A DNA stretch of 64,000 bases from assembly GCF_024868665.1 (NCBI RefSeq), contig NC_079894.1:5667426-5731425 (forward strand), given 5' to 3'. The position numbers and the translations under genes are program-made. Below, piece after piece: positions 52,816 to 64,000 of the stretch. The notes beneath the pieces were generated by a model that ran no database searches, was not told where the DNA came from, and saw only the letters and a list, made by a program, of their open reading frames with translations. The stretch's first letter is position 1. Every line of letters starts with the position of its first letter. The DNA is from Triplophysa rosa. Lineage: Eukaryota > Chordata > Actinopteri > Cypriniformes > Nemacheilidae.

Positions 52816-53383
52816 ATTTTGCCACACCTGCACATAAATCTGATTTAAATCACAGATCTGACTTCAGTTTACCCAAAAGCACAAGGAAGCAAGTTTCTGA
52901 CCTTAAATGGCGGAATAAATGCCAGTCCAAACTGGAATGTTTGACTTTCAGAGTCCTGACTCTAGTGAAACGGAGCAGTGATGGTGAACTAACAACATTG
53001 TAATGTTTGGATTGTGAGTCAGTCAGATTTGAGCGCACTAGCACCACTGGATTCCGTATTTCTGCCCACTCCCACATCCTGTTATGGGAAGCATGTTTTT
53101 ACACTTCTCTCAGCTGTGCCCTTATAACCGTATCAAACATTCCCCTGTGGTCCCTGCAGGTCTCTTGCTGTGTGTGTTAGTTCAGGAGCCGATGACGTGA
53201 ATAAGTGCCGACTCAGATCTGCAGATGGCAGCAGTAACTTGTGAGACAGTGTATATCCATATGGTGGTCAAACATGCAGTTTATATTCAGAATGAGGATC
53301 ATGATGATGGGGATAGAATACTGTAAGAATACATTGACGCAGTTAAGACTAAAGTAGTCCTACCGTTCAACTAAACAACTTAC

Positions 53384-54015
53384 TTAAAGGGACAGTTCAC
53401 CCAAAAATGAAAATTCTGTCATTCAAAACGGTATGACTTTTTTTGTTCTGCTAAACACAAAGAATGATATTTGGAAGAATGTCAGTAACCAAACAGTTCT
53501 TGGGCACCGTTGTTTACAACAGTATGAAAAAAATCTACAATGGTAGTCAATGGTGCCCCAGAACTGTGTAGTTTTACCATATTCTTCAAAATTTCCCAGC
53601 CTTAAAGGGATAGTCCACCCAAAAATGAACATTCTTTCATATTTCACTCACCCTCATGTCAGTCCAAACCCGTGTGACTTTCTTACCTCTGCGGAAGATA
53701 TTTCGAAAAAGGATGGTGACCAAACAACACTGACCCCCATTGACGTCCATTGTATGGACGATATGGAAGATATTTGGAAGAATGTCAGCAACCAAACAGT
53801 TCTTGGGCATCGTTGTTTACAATAGTATGAAAAAAAATCTACAATGGTAGTCAATGGTGCCCCAGAACTGTGTAGTTTTACCATATTCTTCAAAATTTCT
53901 TTTGTGTTCAACAGAACAAAAAAAAATGTTAACAAGGGGGAGTAAACGAGGGGGCACAAATACATTTTCAGTGAATTTAAAGTAATTTTCGTTTTTGGGT
54001 GAACTATCCCTTTAA
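53384..54015. mobile_element. TTAA-type MITE with internal duplication
   Basis: TTAAAGGGACAGTTCACCC to GGGTGAACTATCCCTTTAA. The block 53466-53598 recurs at 53769-53901 (offset 303 bp) almost unchanged, and a second MITE left end begins at 53602 between them. Confidence 0.8.
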
Positions 54016-54222
54016 TGGGCCACACGTTTTGTTTAATATACAGATTTGTTTTCAGAGTATATACGCTGAATTGAGTTTCCTATTCCCATTCCCATGCTCA
54101 AAGCGATAACAAATTTGCAAATGAGTTTAGGAAATGCTACTTAATTCAGTCTCGAGTCCATTAATACGCAGTTTTGCCTTTTAAGTAAATTGGTCTGAAT
54201 ACATTCACAAGAAAAGCCAGCC

Positions 54223-54475
54223 TTAAAGGGATAGTCCACCCAAACATGAACATTCTTTCATATTTCACTCACCCTCATGTCAGTCCAAACCCGTGTGACT
54301 TTCTTACCTCTGCAGAAGATATTTCGAAAAAGGATGGTGACCAAACACCACTGACCCCCATCGACTTCCATTGTATGGACACAAAACCACTGAGACATTT
54401 CTCAAAATATCTTTCACATGAGGGTAAATAAACGATGACAGAATTAGTATTTTGGGGTGAACCATCCCTCCAATG
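54223..54475. mobile_element. TTAA-type MITE, near-identical to 53602-53760
   Basis: Starts TTAAAGGGATAGTCCACCC, preceded by CAGCC as is the copy at 53602; about 150 bp match with only a few differences. Right end decayed (GGGGTGAACCATCCC). Confidence 0.8.
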
Positions 54476-55765
54476 CTTAGTAGGCAAATTGTTTCACCGT
54501 CACATTCAACAAGTCTCTTTGTTTTCACGTTTTAATGGTCTGGCCACGGGCACAGCAGATGCTGTCAATGTTATGGGAAGGACCCTCAGCATGTTACTTC
54601 CTGAGGGGACGTCCTCTCTCGTCTCTATATAGAATAGTCAAAGACATTTTCAGCAGCAAAAACAAATAAATACACAACCAAAGAGAATAAACCAGTCAAG
54701 CACTCCAGTTATGACTGTGTTTGTGTACTTGTAAGCGTCTTTATTTGTCTGCGCTCCTGTCAGTGTTTGAGATGCTCTGAACCGGACTGTGTGTGGGATC
54801 TCGCAGCAGGACTGTGGCAGTTGTCCAGCTGTCATTGAGTAATCGTATTACTGTAATTAGGTAGCGTACTCCCTAATCCACTTCAGTCAAAACACTGGCC
54901 TGTGTCTGACTCACCCTTACCAAGACACGGGCACATTCTCATTACGCATTTCTGAGTACATCAGATCGAAGCCATGAATAGCGTATGTCATTCGGAGCTT
55001 TGTTTTACATTTAATCCAAGGGTTCGTTTAAAGTTTACATATCAAGATATTTTTGCCAAACAATGCAAATGCATCCAACAATTTATGACGTGACCAATGG
55101 AGACTCATCATAAATATTGTAGATATAAATTACAACAGACCGTATGTATGGACTGTACACACATGCATCATCTACAACCAAACAAACAAAAAGTTGCCAA
55201 ACTAAAATACATTTCAGACATCGTACATCTTTGTCTAATGTCCCAGTGCAGGTGTCATTTCACTAATGCCTATAGGTGTCAAATAATTCATTGGGTTCAA
55301 ATGTATATGCGAGGCCTGCAGGTGGAGCAACAGCACCAGCTTTATCCCTGTCCATACGTAAAGCTTTATCTCATGTGTACATTCTCTGCACGGCTGCTTT
55401 ACATCCTCAAGACTCCCAGAAGAAAGGCTTGGTCGATGTGTCGTTGCATTGTGGTTCTTGGAGAGGATATCATAACTCCACTGCCATTGTGAGGAAAAGA
55501 TTATACTGTATGAGATAAAATACGTCCTGTATCAAATCTCTTCCGCGATCAATAATCTCTACGAAAGGAGATGTGATAAAGCGAACGCTGTAAAGATCGA
55601 CTGAGAGCTGCAGAAATATTCATGTCAGAATGTTATCACGGACCACGAGGTCCATGATTTGTTCTTGCGTACAGCAGAATCATTCTTAACCTGTCTATCT
55701 AGGCTACTTTGCATCTGTATTAAGCATTCCCAATAAAAAATGACAATAATCATTCATGTTAAATA
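54476..55765. other. Gene-free stretch
   Basis: Nothing recognised. Two overlapping plus-strand frames at 55097-55518 show no known domain. Confidence 0.5.
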
Positions 55766-56165
55766 AACAGTAGTGGAAAAAAATTAAGCGAGCATTCCAG
55801 ATGTTCATTCATTCTGCAGATGCTTTGTGGCCATTCCAGTCCAGCGTCTGTTGAATTTCAACCAAATCAAACCTCAGGAAAGTCATCCGACAGCAATGTG
55901 AAAGACTGACAAAATAGACAAGACGCATGAAAGCTGTAATAAAGATCTAGGTGATCGCATGAAAAACAATGAACTTTTCCTATAGAAATATTACTGTTGT
56001 ATTGCTTAAAAGGGAATATGAACGTGTTTTCTTTGCAGTATTTGAGGTCTGAAAAAATACAGAGCAGTTTTCCTGTTATTTTACATCTACGCTGGCCGAC
56101 TTCAGAAGAAGGCCAACCGCATGTCAAAAGAGTTTCGTATAATTGTTCACCTGTCATCCAGAGGA
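55766..56165. mobile_element. Diverged Tc1-like MITE
   Basis: GTGGAAAAAAATTAAGCGAG, GGCCATTCCAGTCCAGCGTC, TAGAAATATTACTGTTGTAT in the same order as 28064-29200 (outside its insert). Right end lost. Confidence 0.75.
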
Positions 56166-56239
56166 GCTGCTAATCGGTATTTCTGTTCCTAAACAGTGAC
56201 GATAAAGTACTATTCTATATTTTCTGCAAATAAATTGAA

Positions 56240-59200
56240 ATAAAAACGTCTGTTAAGCCTATTGATAATTTAAAATAATCATAAATTCAAATACTTCACT
56301 TAACGCTGATAATATAATAAGCACTGAAAAAAAATCATTAATGGTGTGCACATTTGCTATCTCCGATTACATAGTTTCTCAGTTTGCTAACATGTCCATT
56401 TCTTTCAACATTTTTACAACAAACTATTTTACACTAAGTATGAAGGAATGATTCAGCAGTTACAGTATGTCCAATGAATGGATTATCTTGTATTGCCAGG
56501 AAGCAACACTTACCTTTATACACTGAACAACAGATTACTGTGAATGATTTAACTTTGAGTTAGAAGTCAAACAATAGTTTTCCATTAAGCACCGTTCTGC
56601 CATGTGTTCAGCCCTTATGTCAACAAACAGTCTAATTACCTCTAATATAATTTCCTCTGGCATTTCTCTCTTTCTTTTCCGTGTTGGCACACACAACAAG
56701 GGGTGTAGAGTGCAAATGACATTTGGACCCCAGCGGTCACAGTTCAGTCCTGGGATCTGTCACTATTGCCAACGGCTGGCCTTGCTCCATGACCTCGGGT
56801 CAGGTCTATCTTCACTCTCTTAACCACCACAGAGGTGCAAACAGCTCTCCTTTTCACCTCTCCTCCTTCACACAGCGCGTGGCAACAATCCGGCAGACAG
56901 AAATAACACTGAGATTGAAATAATTTATAATCTCACCTTGTAAAAAACTGAAAAAATACTGTAAAAAAAAAAATTCATTTATAAAACGCAAAAATCCACG
57001 GCAACGTTCATATTTATAAAAATGTTCTTTGACGTGGAAAAGTGCTTAGCGCCACGTCAGGGTCTGAGCAGACGTACACACTTTTGCTTGTCCGAGTGCT
57101 GCAGGTTTCTGGAAATATAAGTCATTCTTGCCACTTGTATTGGATTTGGATGTTGACAGGTGCTCTTTTATATAGCAACGACATTAATTAGACATCATTA
57201 AAAGGCAAAGATCTGAAACTGTTCAGCTGCGCGCAATTTCACAATCATCTGCGATTTATAGATTTCACATCTGATAGAGAGGCCTACACGCGATTTCTGT
57301 GCATACATTCGTTCTATGAATCACACGTACATACTTTGAGAAATTATCATAAAATCAAATTTAGGACGGTTTCTACGCAACATATTATAAATGAGGCCCC
57401 TGGGGCGACAGAAATAAACTGTAAAATAACCGTTTTTACATTGTTTTCTTGTAAATTTGCGCTTTTTCTGTAATTTTACATTTCTTTACCGTATTTAAAA
57501 AAATTGATGATGATTGATTTTTTTTAAGTGAATTTACGTAAAATAAGAGTTTTTAAATTGGAAAATCTGTAAAAAAAATAATCGAATTGCGTTGGTGTTA
57601 ACCATGGCAAACAGATCATTGAGTGAGTTGAACTTGAGAATCAAAACAGTTTAACTCCAATTTTGGTCTGTTCAAGGATCACTGGACTACTTTTATGCCT
57701 TAAAATTGACCTCCATTAATCAGAATTGAATGGAAAAGTGTTACCAGTACAATTTGTGTTCCACAAAAAGTAATACAAAAAGTAATACAGGTACCAACAT
57801 GAGGGTAAATAAAAATGTCAGAATTTCACCATAAAATTCTGAGCCACCATAAATCATGTTTATACAATAAAAGGGCCGAATGCATATGCTGGCATATCAC
57901 GGCAGACAGCAGACTGTTTGCGTCCGACCTCGACTCAAACGGTCACATTATTTTCACAACACATCTCGAGCTGGACAGGAATGATTTACTGTTCCTGACA
58001 TGTTATGGAAAGATTAAGCTCATTATTGTCATTTTAGCACTTTAGCAGATTTTAAAGCAGAAAACAGCCCAATTCTAAACCACGTCCAGCCCAAATCACC
58101 ATTTAAACATTAACCCGAGTCTTTCAGTAAGTGACTTTTTCGATACATTGCAGATTATGACTTTGAGATTAAGTCAATCTTTAAGGGCCAACAAGAGGTG
58201 TGTTACTTCTCCAGAAATATGAACAGGCCCTTTATTGTGACATAATGGCTTTACATATGAGTTACAATGTTCCGGCAAGCAATTTGATCAACGAATTTTG
58301 TCCATTTTTGTCCTGCCAAACTAAAAATGAGTGAATGTACCTTTAAGAGCAAAACCGTTTCCTTAAAAACAATCCTTAGCAATGCAACAGAGGTATTACA
58401 TCGGCAACACACAGAGGTGCTCTTTCCGAGCGTACGAGCCATAAATCTCCTGTGTTTAGAGGGCACGTTTTTGCTCACCGCAGAGAGTCTTTAGGGATCC
58501 CCCACGGCTATGGTCCATGACTCCTGCAGGCTGCCGATTTAACACAAGTGTAAATAAACAATACTTCTCTGCAGACACACACACACTCCTGCTGGAGTCA
58601 ATTGAAGACTTTGACAGTTGCGCAACAAGGAATTGCTCAGCCAACAAAGGCGGTATTATGTTGAACAGGACCAGAGAGGGTGAATGTTTCTGTATAGTCA
58701 CAGATATATAGTGGACTCTTCGGAGAAGGTCTGTTTTTCCCTCTCTGACTCTTTATCCAGATGACTGGAAATGAAAATAGAGACGTTCGGGCACGTGCAC
58801 TATATTTGAACCCTCAAGGCTACCATGCGTTCACTTCCCAGGATGTGTTAGAGGCCGAGCGAGGGTCATTCTTCACCTCCGTGTGAGGCGAGTTCAAACA
58901 CAACAGAGGTTTTCATAGGGTTTCCATAACATCTAACTCTCATTCGGTCATTGCGTGATAGATAACGCATTGAATCGTGCCATGTGTCCCGAAAGATCTC
59001 GATAGCCCTGGGAACATGCAGAGCTCGGACAATAGATTCCCTCCGTCACGTTATATTACAAACATCTGCACTTGAGTCGAGCTCCATTTCAGACACATTT
59101 GCTCGCTTGAGTGATTCAGTTCATTCGTAATGAAGCGTTGCTGAGATCACAGTAAAACGTACCTGTATTGCAAGTTGCTTTGGATAAAACAGTGTGTAAC

Positions 59201-59930
59201 TAGCATCCTATCGCAAAGACGTTTAGAGATAAGTGTTTGCCGACTCACCGGCCTGTATTGCTGTGAAATATAATGGGCGTGTTATGAATAAAGCGTAAAT
59301 GTGATAAATGACAAAATGTGTACGAGGTCAAATATGGGTTAGGTGAACAAATGTTTAAATTCTGAATAGCGACATACAAACATTTTGGGTCTTACATAAT
59401 GTTTATTTTCAGGTAAATTCCCATTACATTTGGGATTTTAAAAAGAACAAGCCGAGCACCTTTTCTGCTGTAACTCCACACCACGCGCTTCATCCTTCAG
59501 ATCTCAATTAGTTTCGTTGAATAATTATAAGCTTTTATTGTGCTATCAACTTTCTTTAGACGAGATTTGATTTCGGCACTGCTTTTGAAATAGGAGCCGC
59601 CTTCCACAGAAACAAATCATATCGGCCCATTAAAGTCGGGAGGGATCATGACCTCCTCATGTTGTACTGAAATTAATACAATGAAAGAACAGAGCAATAT
59701 GTGTGGCTCGTATGAAAATCTATACCTTAATCTAATCCTATCACAGTGAGTTTATCTAATCCCGGTCTTTATTCTCGATTTCTGTGCTTTGGTCCATGGT
59801 GAGGTGGAAAACGATTTCACGGCATAACATGTTAATTAGAGAAATATTGTTTCTGCGTGTCAAATCCATAATCAGATTATTATGCAAAACTATTGAGACG
59901 TGAAGTTCACATGACATACAATTCAATGAG
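56240..59930. other. Gene-free stretch, largely unique
   Basis: No gene found. A MITE scrap (AACATGAGGGTAAATAAAAA) near 57797 and a SINE-tail-like TTGCTTTGGATAAAAC near 59175. 58400-59200 is GC-richer and may hold conserved non-coding elements. Confidence 0.4.
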
Positions 59931-59934
59931 TATA

Positions 59935-60660
59935 GACGTTTTCAGTGGCGACAACATAAACAAACACTATGTGACCCAAACTTAATTTCCGGAAGACCTC
60001 CGCAAAGAATCAGTAACTGTTGAGCAGTGTTGGGTAAATTACTCTCAAAAAGTAATTAATTACTAGTTACTAATTACATATTCGACAGTGTAATTAGATT
60101 ACTGTACAAATTACTCTGTCCAAAAAGTATTTAGTTACTTATTACTAATTACTATCAATATCCTATATCAACTTGATTAGTTAAGTGATTCAAGGATAGG
60201 CATGAAAGGGCTCTTTTAATTCATTCAAATAAATAATATTAAACTACATAAAGTAGTATTATTACCTGACCAAAGTATTACAAATTTGAGAATTATACAT
60301 TAAAGCACAGATTTTAAAGTTAGACTCTGAATTTTGATGTCAATTCCACTATTACACACACATATATTACACAAAGTATTTAGTTTAATTACATCAAAAG
60401 TAACTAATTAAATTACAGAAAAAATAAGAGTAATCCCTTACTTTACTTTTTCAAGGGAAAAGTAATTAAATTACAGTAACTAGTTACACCCAACACTGCT
60501 GTTGAGTAGTTTAGTGTAATTTAATACAATTAGTGTACAATAAATAATGGATAGAAATGAATATATACAGATGAAATATAAAATAAATGTATTATATTAT
60601 AACCAAACACAGACCGGAAGTTAACCTCAGGCCAAGCACGTGCATCTGATGAAACTCTAT
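59935..60660. repeat. Dispersed repeat, copy 2, split by a hAT MITE
   Basis: Same repeat as 50175-50410, with GACGTTTTCAGTGGCGACAA left and GCACGTGCATCTGATGAAAC right; the 474-bp element 60025-60498 sits inside it. Confidence 0.7.
60025..60498. mobile_element. hAT MITE (CAGTGTTGGGTAA family), copy 2
   Basis: 474 bp, CAGTGTTGGG...CCCAACACTG, perfect 8-bp duplication CTGTTGAG (60017-60024, 60499-60506). Same family as 8179-8658. Confidence 0.93.
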
Positions 60661-60824
60661 ACTACTGATGAATGAATGCATCAAACCATTCATTAAAATC
60701 ATTTATAATTATTAAACGAAACATCAGGCTGATATTTCTATAGACAACCATTTACAGAACATGCTAAAACTCTTAAAAAAGGCAAAATCTCAATTACAGT
60801 TCATTACATAACAGCGCAGAAAGA

Positions 60825-61197
60825 ACAGTGGTCGGGGTCACTGAGTGCAGCCATGACACGTCAGAGGAGATCTGGCCCTCCCGGCTGAGCCTGGTTTCTC
60901 CCGAGGTTTTTTTTTCTCCATTATTCAGCATTGGAGTTTGGGTTCCTCGCCACAGCAGAGCAGTGCAGTGTTGGCTTGCTCACCGGGAGACTGCATTTAT
61001 TTATTTATTTATTTATTTATTCATTTATTTATTAGATATTATTTATTATAATGATCTTGCTTGGTCTATAAACACCATGCACTGTGCTGTGTTTTACCTT
61101 TCTGTGTTTTTCTTATTTGCTCCTGTAAAGCTGCTTTGGAACAATGCACATTGTGAAAAGCGCTATATAAATAAAATTGAATTGAATTGAATTGAAC
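60825..61197 (+). mobile_element. LINE 3' end with ATTGA tail
   Basis: GAGATCTGGCCCTCCCGGCT, AGCTGCTTTGGAACAATGCA and GCGCTATATAAATAAAATTG followed by (AATTG)n, a common fish LINE tail. Contains the ATTT tetranucleotide run at 60995-61030. Confidence 0.75.
60995..61033. repeat. (ATTT)n microsatellite
   Basis: About nine TTTA units with one C interruption, inside the LINE tail. Confidence 0.85.
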
Positions 61198-64000
61198 AAG
61201 GGTCTACATACTGTACTTTCACTTCATCTCTAATCCCCCAAAAATAATGTTTAACATCATAACTGATTGAATAAATTTGCGGAATCATCATTTCTTGAAA
61301 TCTCTAAACTTTAGATCAAGTTGTGAAATCACAAACTGTGTCAAAATACCATATCTTCAAAGAGGACCAGTGAATTCAGCTTGAAAGCGCCGCTAGTACA
61401 ATAAAAAGATAAAGGATTCAAGTTCAGTCAATTTCACTAAGATCCGTTATGCAGAGAAGCGCTTTGAAATGTGCACGATTAGAAATTTTATTGTAACAAG
61501 TAAATCAGGTAAAGACACGATAAAAGCAATGTGCATAAATTCATAACCATGTACACAAAATCACAATAGCGAACAGAAATGCGTTTTAAAAACATTTTTC
61601 TAAAATTCTCAAAATGTTATTTTGCCTGAATGTATTTTTTATAACGCTTTTAGAATGTTTAACAATACAGTCGATAAAATGCTCTTTTGACATTATCACA
61701 ACTATGCTTTTTGATAACATAAAGAGAGCGTTTAGGTAATGTTAGCTGGAGAGGTTTATATACTGTAAGGTTTAATATGAGTGTTGATCTAAGGCGAGTT
61801 TAATCATCTGAAACAGACCGAAGACATTGTATGTTTTACCAGCGTGAGTTTAATGTTACGCTTACGAACGAAAAGCATGATGAATGAAAAACCAAAGGAA
61901 GTCCTTTACACAAAAATATTCGGTATGCGTAATTCGCACTCCATTAAGCAGACCTGCTGAGGTTAATGTAAAATCCTGTTGTCCTCTTGATCACAAAATG
62001 TGCATGTACATAAATGCGTTAAATAGATTTGCAACAAAATTAAAAAAAATCTCAGGTACTGTTCAGGGAGCAGTTCAAAGATAGAGGGAGGAGGGGTGCT
62101 TCATCTTGTCCATTTCCCTTTGGCGCTCAAACTGTGGGATTCCAGGAATTGTGCTCATTTTGAAACTTAACTGCCAGCATGACAGGTGTGCCCAAGTCAT
62201 GTTACATGGGTAACGGCTCACTTTGAAACCCTTTCTGCGTAAATCTGACAGGATGTGCGGGGCCTCATAGTCTGGGAAAGTATTTGGTGCCGTCACATTA
62301 GAAGAACATACATGATTACGACACACGTGACATTTGCTGTACATGCACATGGCTCTACTGTATGTGTGGTGTATAGCCTATGTAGGAGTCCAAATATCTG
62401 AAATCGTATTGAAGATTCAAAATCTCACTTTAACCTTGAAATAAACAAAAAGAAAGGTAACACTTCATTTCAGTGACATGTTACATGTACTGACTATATA
62501 TAGTAATAAGTAAATGATCCATAATAACATGCACACAGCTAACCCTAAACCAAGCACTGATCTTATGAACCACTTTGCAAGATGTAAAAACTGGTCCAGA
62601 AGCACTTCCGGTTTTAGTTTTTCTTTACTATTTATTAGTATTTTTAAATCTTACATATATAATTAAATATGAACAATTTTTGTTTAACATTTTAAATCGG
62701 TTATAAATGTTCTGTTGGTTGCATTTTGTTTAAACGTTTGAGTAGTGTTAAAAAAAAAACTTCTGGAATCAACGTTGTTTATATCATCCAAAGAGGTCTA
62801 TGTATATGTTCGAGGTAAGTATATGCTGTTAATAAATGTTACAGATTTCTTAAATACATTATTACACTGTAACAAGTAACACTTAAAGTTTAACTGAGAA
62901 AGATGTTTAAAATGAATTTAAAAAGTGAGGGTATGACAACATAAAACCAGAATTAGCTAAGACACAGTTTAGTCAGTTTGTGTCATTGACATCTTTCGTA
63001 CCAACCTGATATTGCTGGAAATCATGACTATTTCATGAGGTGGCTAATTCGTATGAATATTTACGATGTGAATTATGCAAAAAACGGGATTATTAGGAAA
63101 AAAACCATACTAAACCCCTACACCGTCAATGGTGCAAAAGCGAACAGTACTAAAACGTACAAACAAGATTCATACGAATTAGTTTCCTTGTAAAATATGT
63201 ACGAATTCCCATGAGATTGTGTTGTTTAGACTGTTTTGCTTTCATTGGGAACCTTTTCAAAGCGTGCTGAGATAATATGAATCATCAGACTGTAGAGTAT
63301 TTCGGCTTGGGGTTACGTATGCCATCATTAAAGCATGATAATATTTGTTTATGAGGTTTGTGTGAGGGTGACACTCAATGAAAAGGAATAGCAAATCACA
63401 ACACGTGAAATGTGTGTATAATTTTTTGAAGGATCTACGGACAGAAATGCAATATAATATTCATAACTATGTGTTCAGAGGTGTATAGAGACCTTACATA
63501 ATGAAGCGTTATGTTTTATTACCTTAGAATGAGCTATTTCAATCTACATACACCGCGGGTCCCCTTACATGGAAGTCACCATGTTGTTTCTACAGTAGCC
63601 CTAAAGGGACAAACTGCTCTACAGAGCGCGTTTCGTAAATACTTGATCTCTTTCGGGAAAGATGACGACATCTTAATTCTGTGTCAGCCACCGTAGTGCT
63701 TCGAAAGGGAGGGGTGGAGTGAGCCGTTGGTTTGTAATTCACAACCTCGCCACTAGATGCCGCTAAATTGAATACACTGGACCTTTAATGCATTAAAGCC
63801 CTGATTGAGGATACAGAACTTGCCATTTACAATTAGAAAATTAAACAGGCAGCTACTACTTCATACTCCGTTATTTCACCCCATATCCCCTTTCCACCCT
63901 AAATCACCTCCTCACTGGTCACGCAAAGTTGTTTATTAGCTTCCTGACAAGAGCCCCATGCTGTTTTACCATCCTGTTGCTTGCCTTCCGTTTCATGTGA
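61198..64000. other. Gene-free right end with repeat scraps
   Basis: MITE-like start GGTAACACTTCATTTCAGTG at 62456; a repeat-like block 62990-63225 (TACGAATT motifs in both orientations); a repeat-like block 63590-63790 (CGCCACTAGATGCCGCTAAA). A weak exon-like motif on the minus strand at 62222-62271 is treated in the findings. Confidence 0.4.

Noticed and set aside
60828..61190. 120-codon plus frame
   Set aside because: Lies in a LINE tail and reads through the ATTT microsatellite.

Overview
This is vertebrate (ray-finned fish) nuclear DNA. Both genes are split into short exons with GT-AG (once GC-AG) introns, and the encoded proteins match vertebrate families closely. Introns and flanks are full of short terminal-inverted-repeat DNA transposons (MITEs), including a very common one beginning TTAAAGGGATAGTTCACCC, which I know from cyprinid genomes. 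A cypriniform fish is the best guess; species cannot be decided from the window.

Region 1 (1 to about 31.4 kb, + strand): asap1, an ArfGAP with BAR, PH, ArfGAP, ankyrin, proline-rich and SH3 domains. The window opens inside an intron, so the N-terminal exons (about 60 residues in mammals) are missing. I place 28 coding exons from 1903 to the stop at 29575. Spliced, they give an open frame of exactly 1088 codons including the stop. One exon is a 9-nt microexon (13329-13337, Ser-Arg-Arg). The intron between the two ArfGAP exons is filled by a 3.5-kb nest of transposons.

Region 2 (about 31.4-32.5 kb): a short AT-rich spacer, then a GC-rich promoter with a palindromic CCAAT box.

Region 3 (about 32.5-51.6 kb, + strand): cyrib (formerly fam49b), a Rac1-binding regulator of Scar/WAVE. 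It has a probable non-coding first exon, an 11-kb first intron rich in transposons, and ten coding exons (43716-51200) giving 325 residues. Intron 2 of the coding region appears to use a GC donor. The asap1-cyrib tandem order is the same as in mammals. Both proteins act on membrane-linked small GTPases (Arf and Rac1) that control actin at the cell edge, but nothing here shows they are co-regulated.

Region 4 (51.6-64 kb): no gene that I can support; MITEs, a LINE tail, a hAT element with target duplications, and several kilobases of apparently unique sequence.

The most informative non-coding signal is the transposon record. Eight hAT-type insertions have perfect 8-bp target duplications, and several are nested, so their order of arrival can be read. 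I found no prokaryotic-type system, CRISPR array, virus or clearly new gene.
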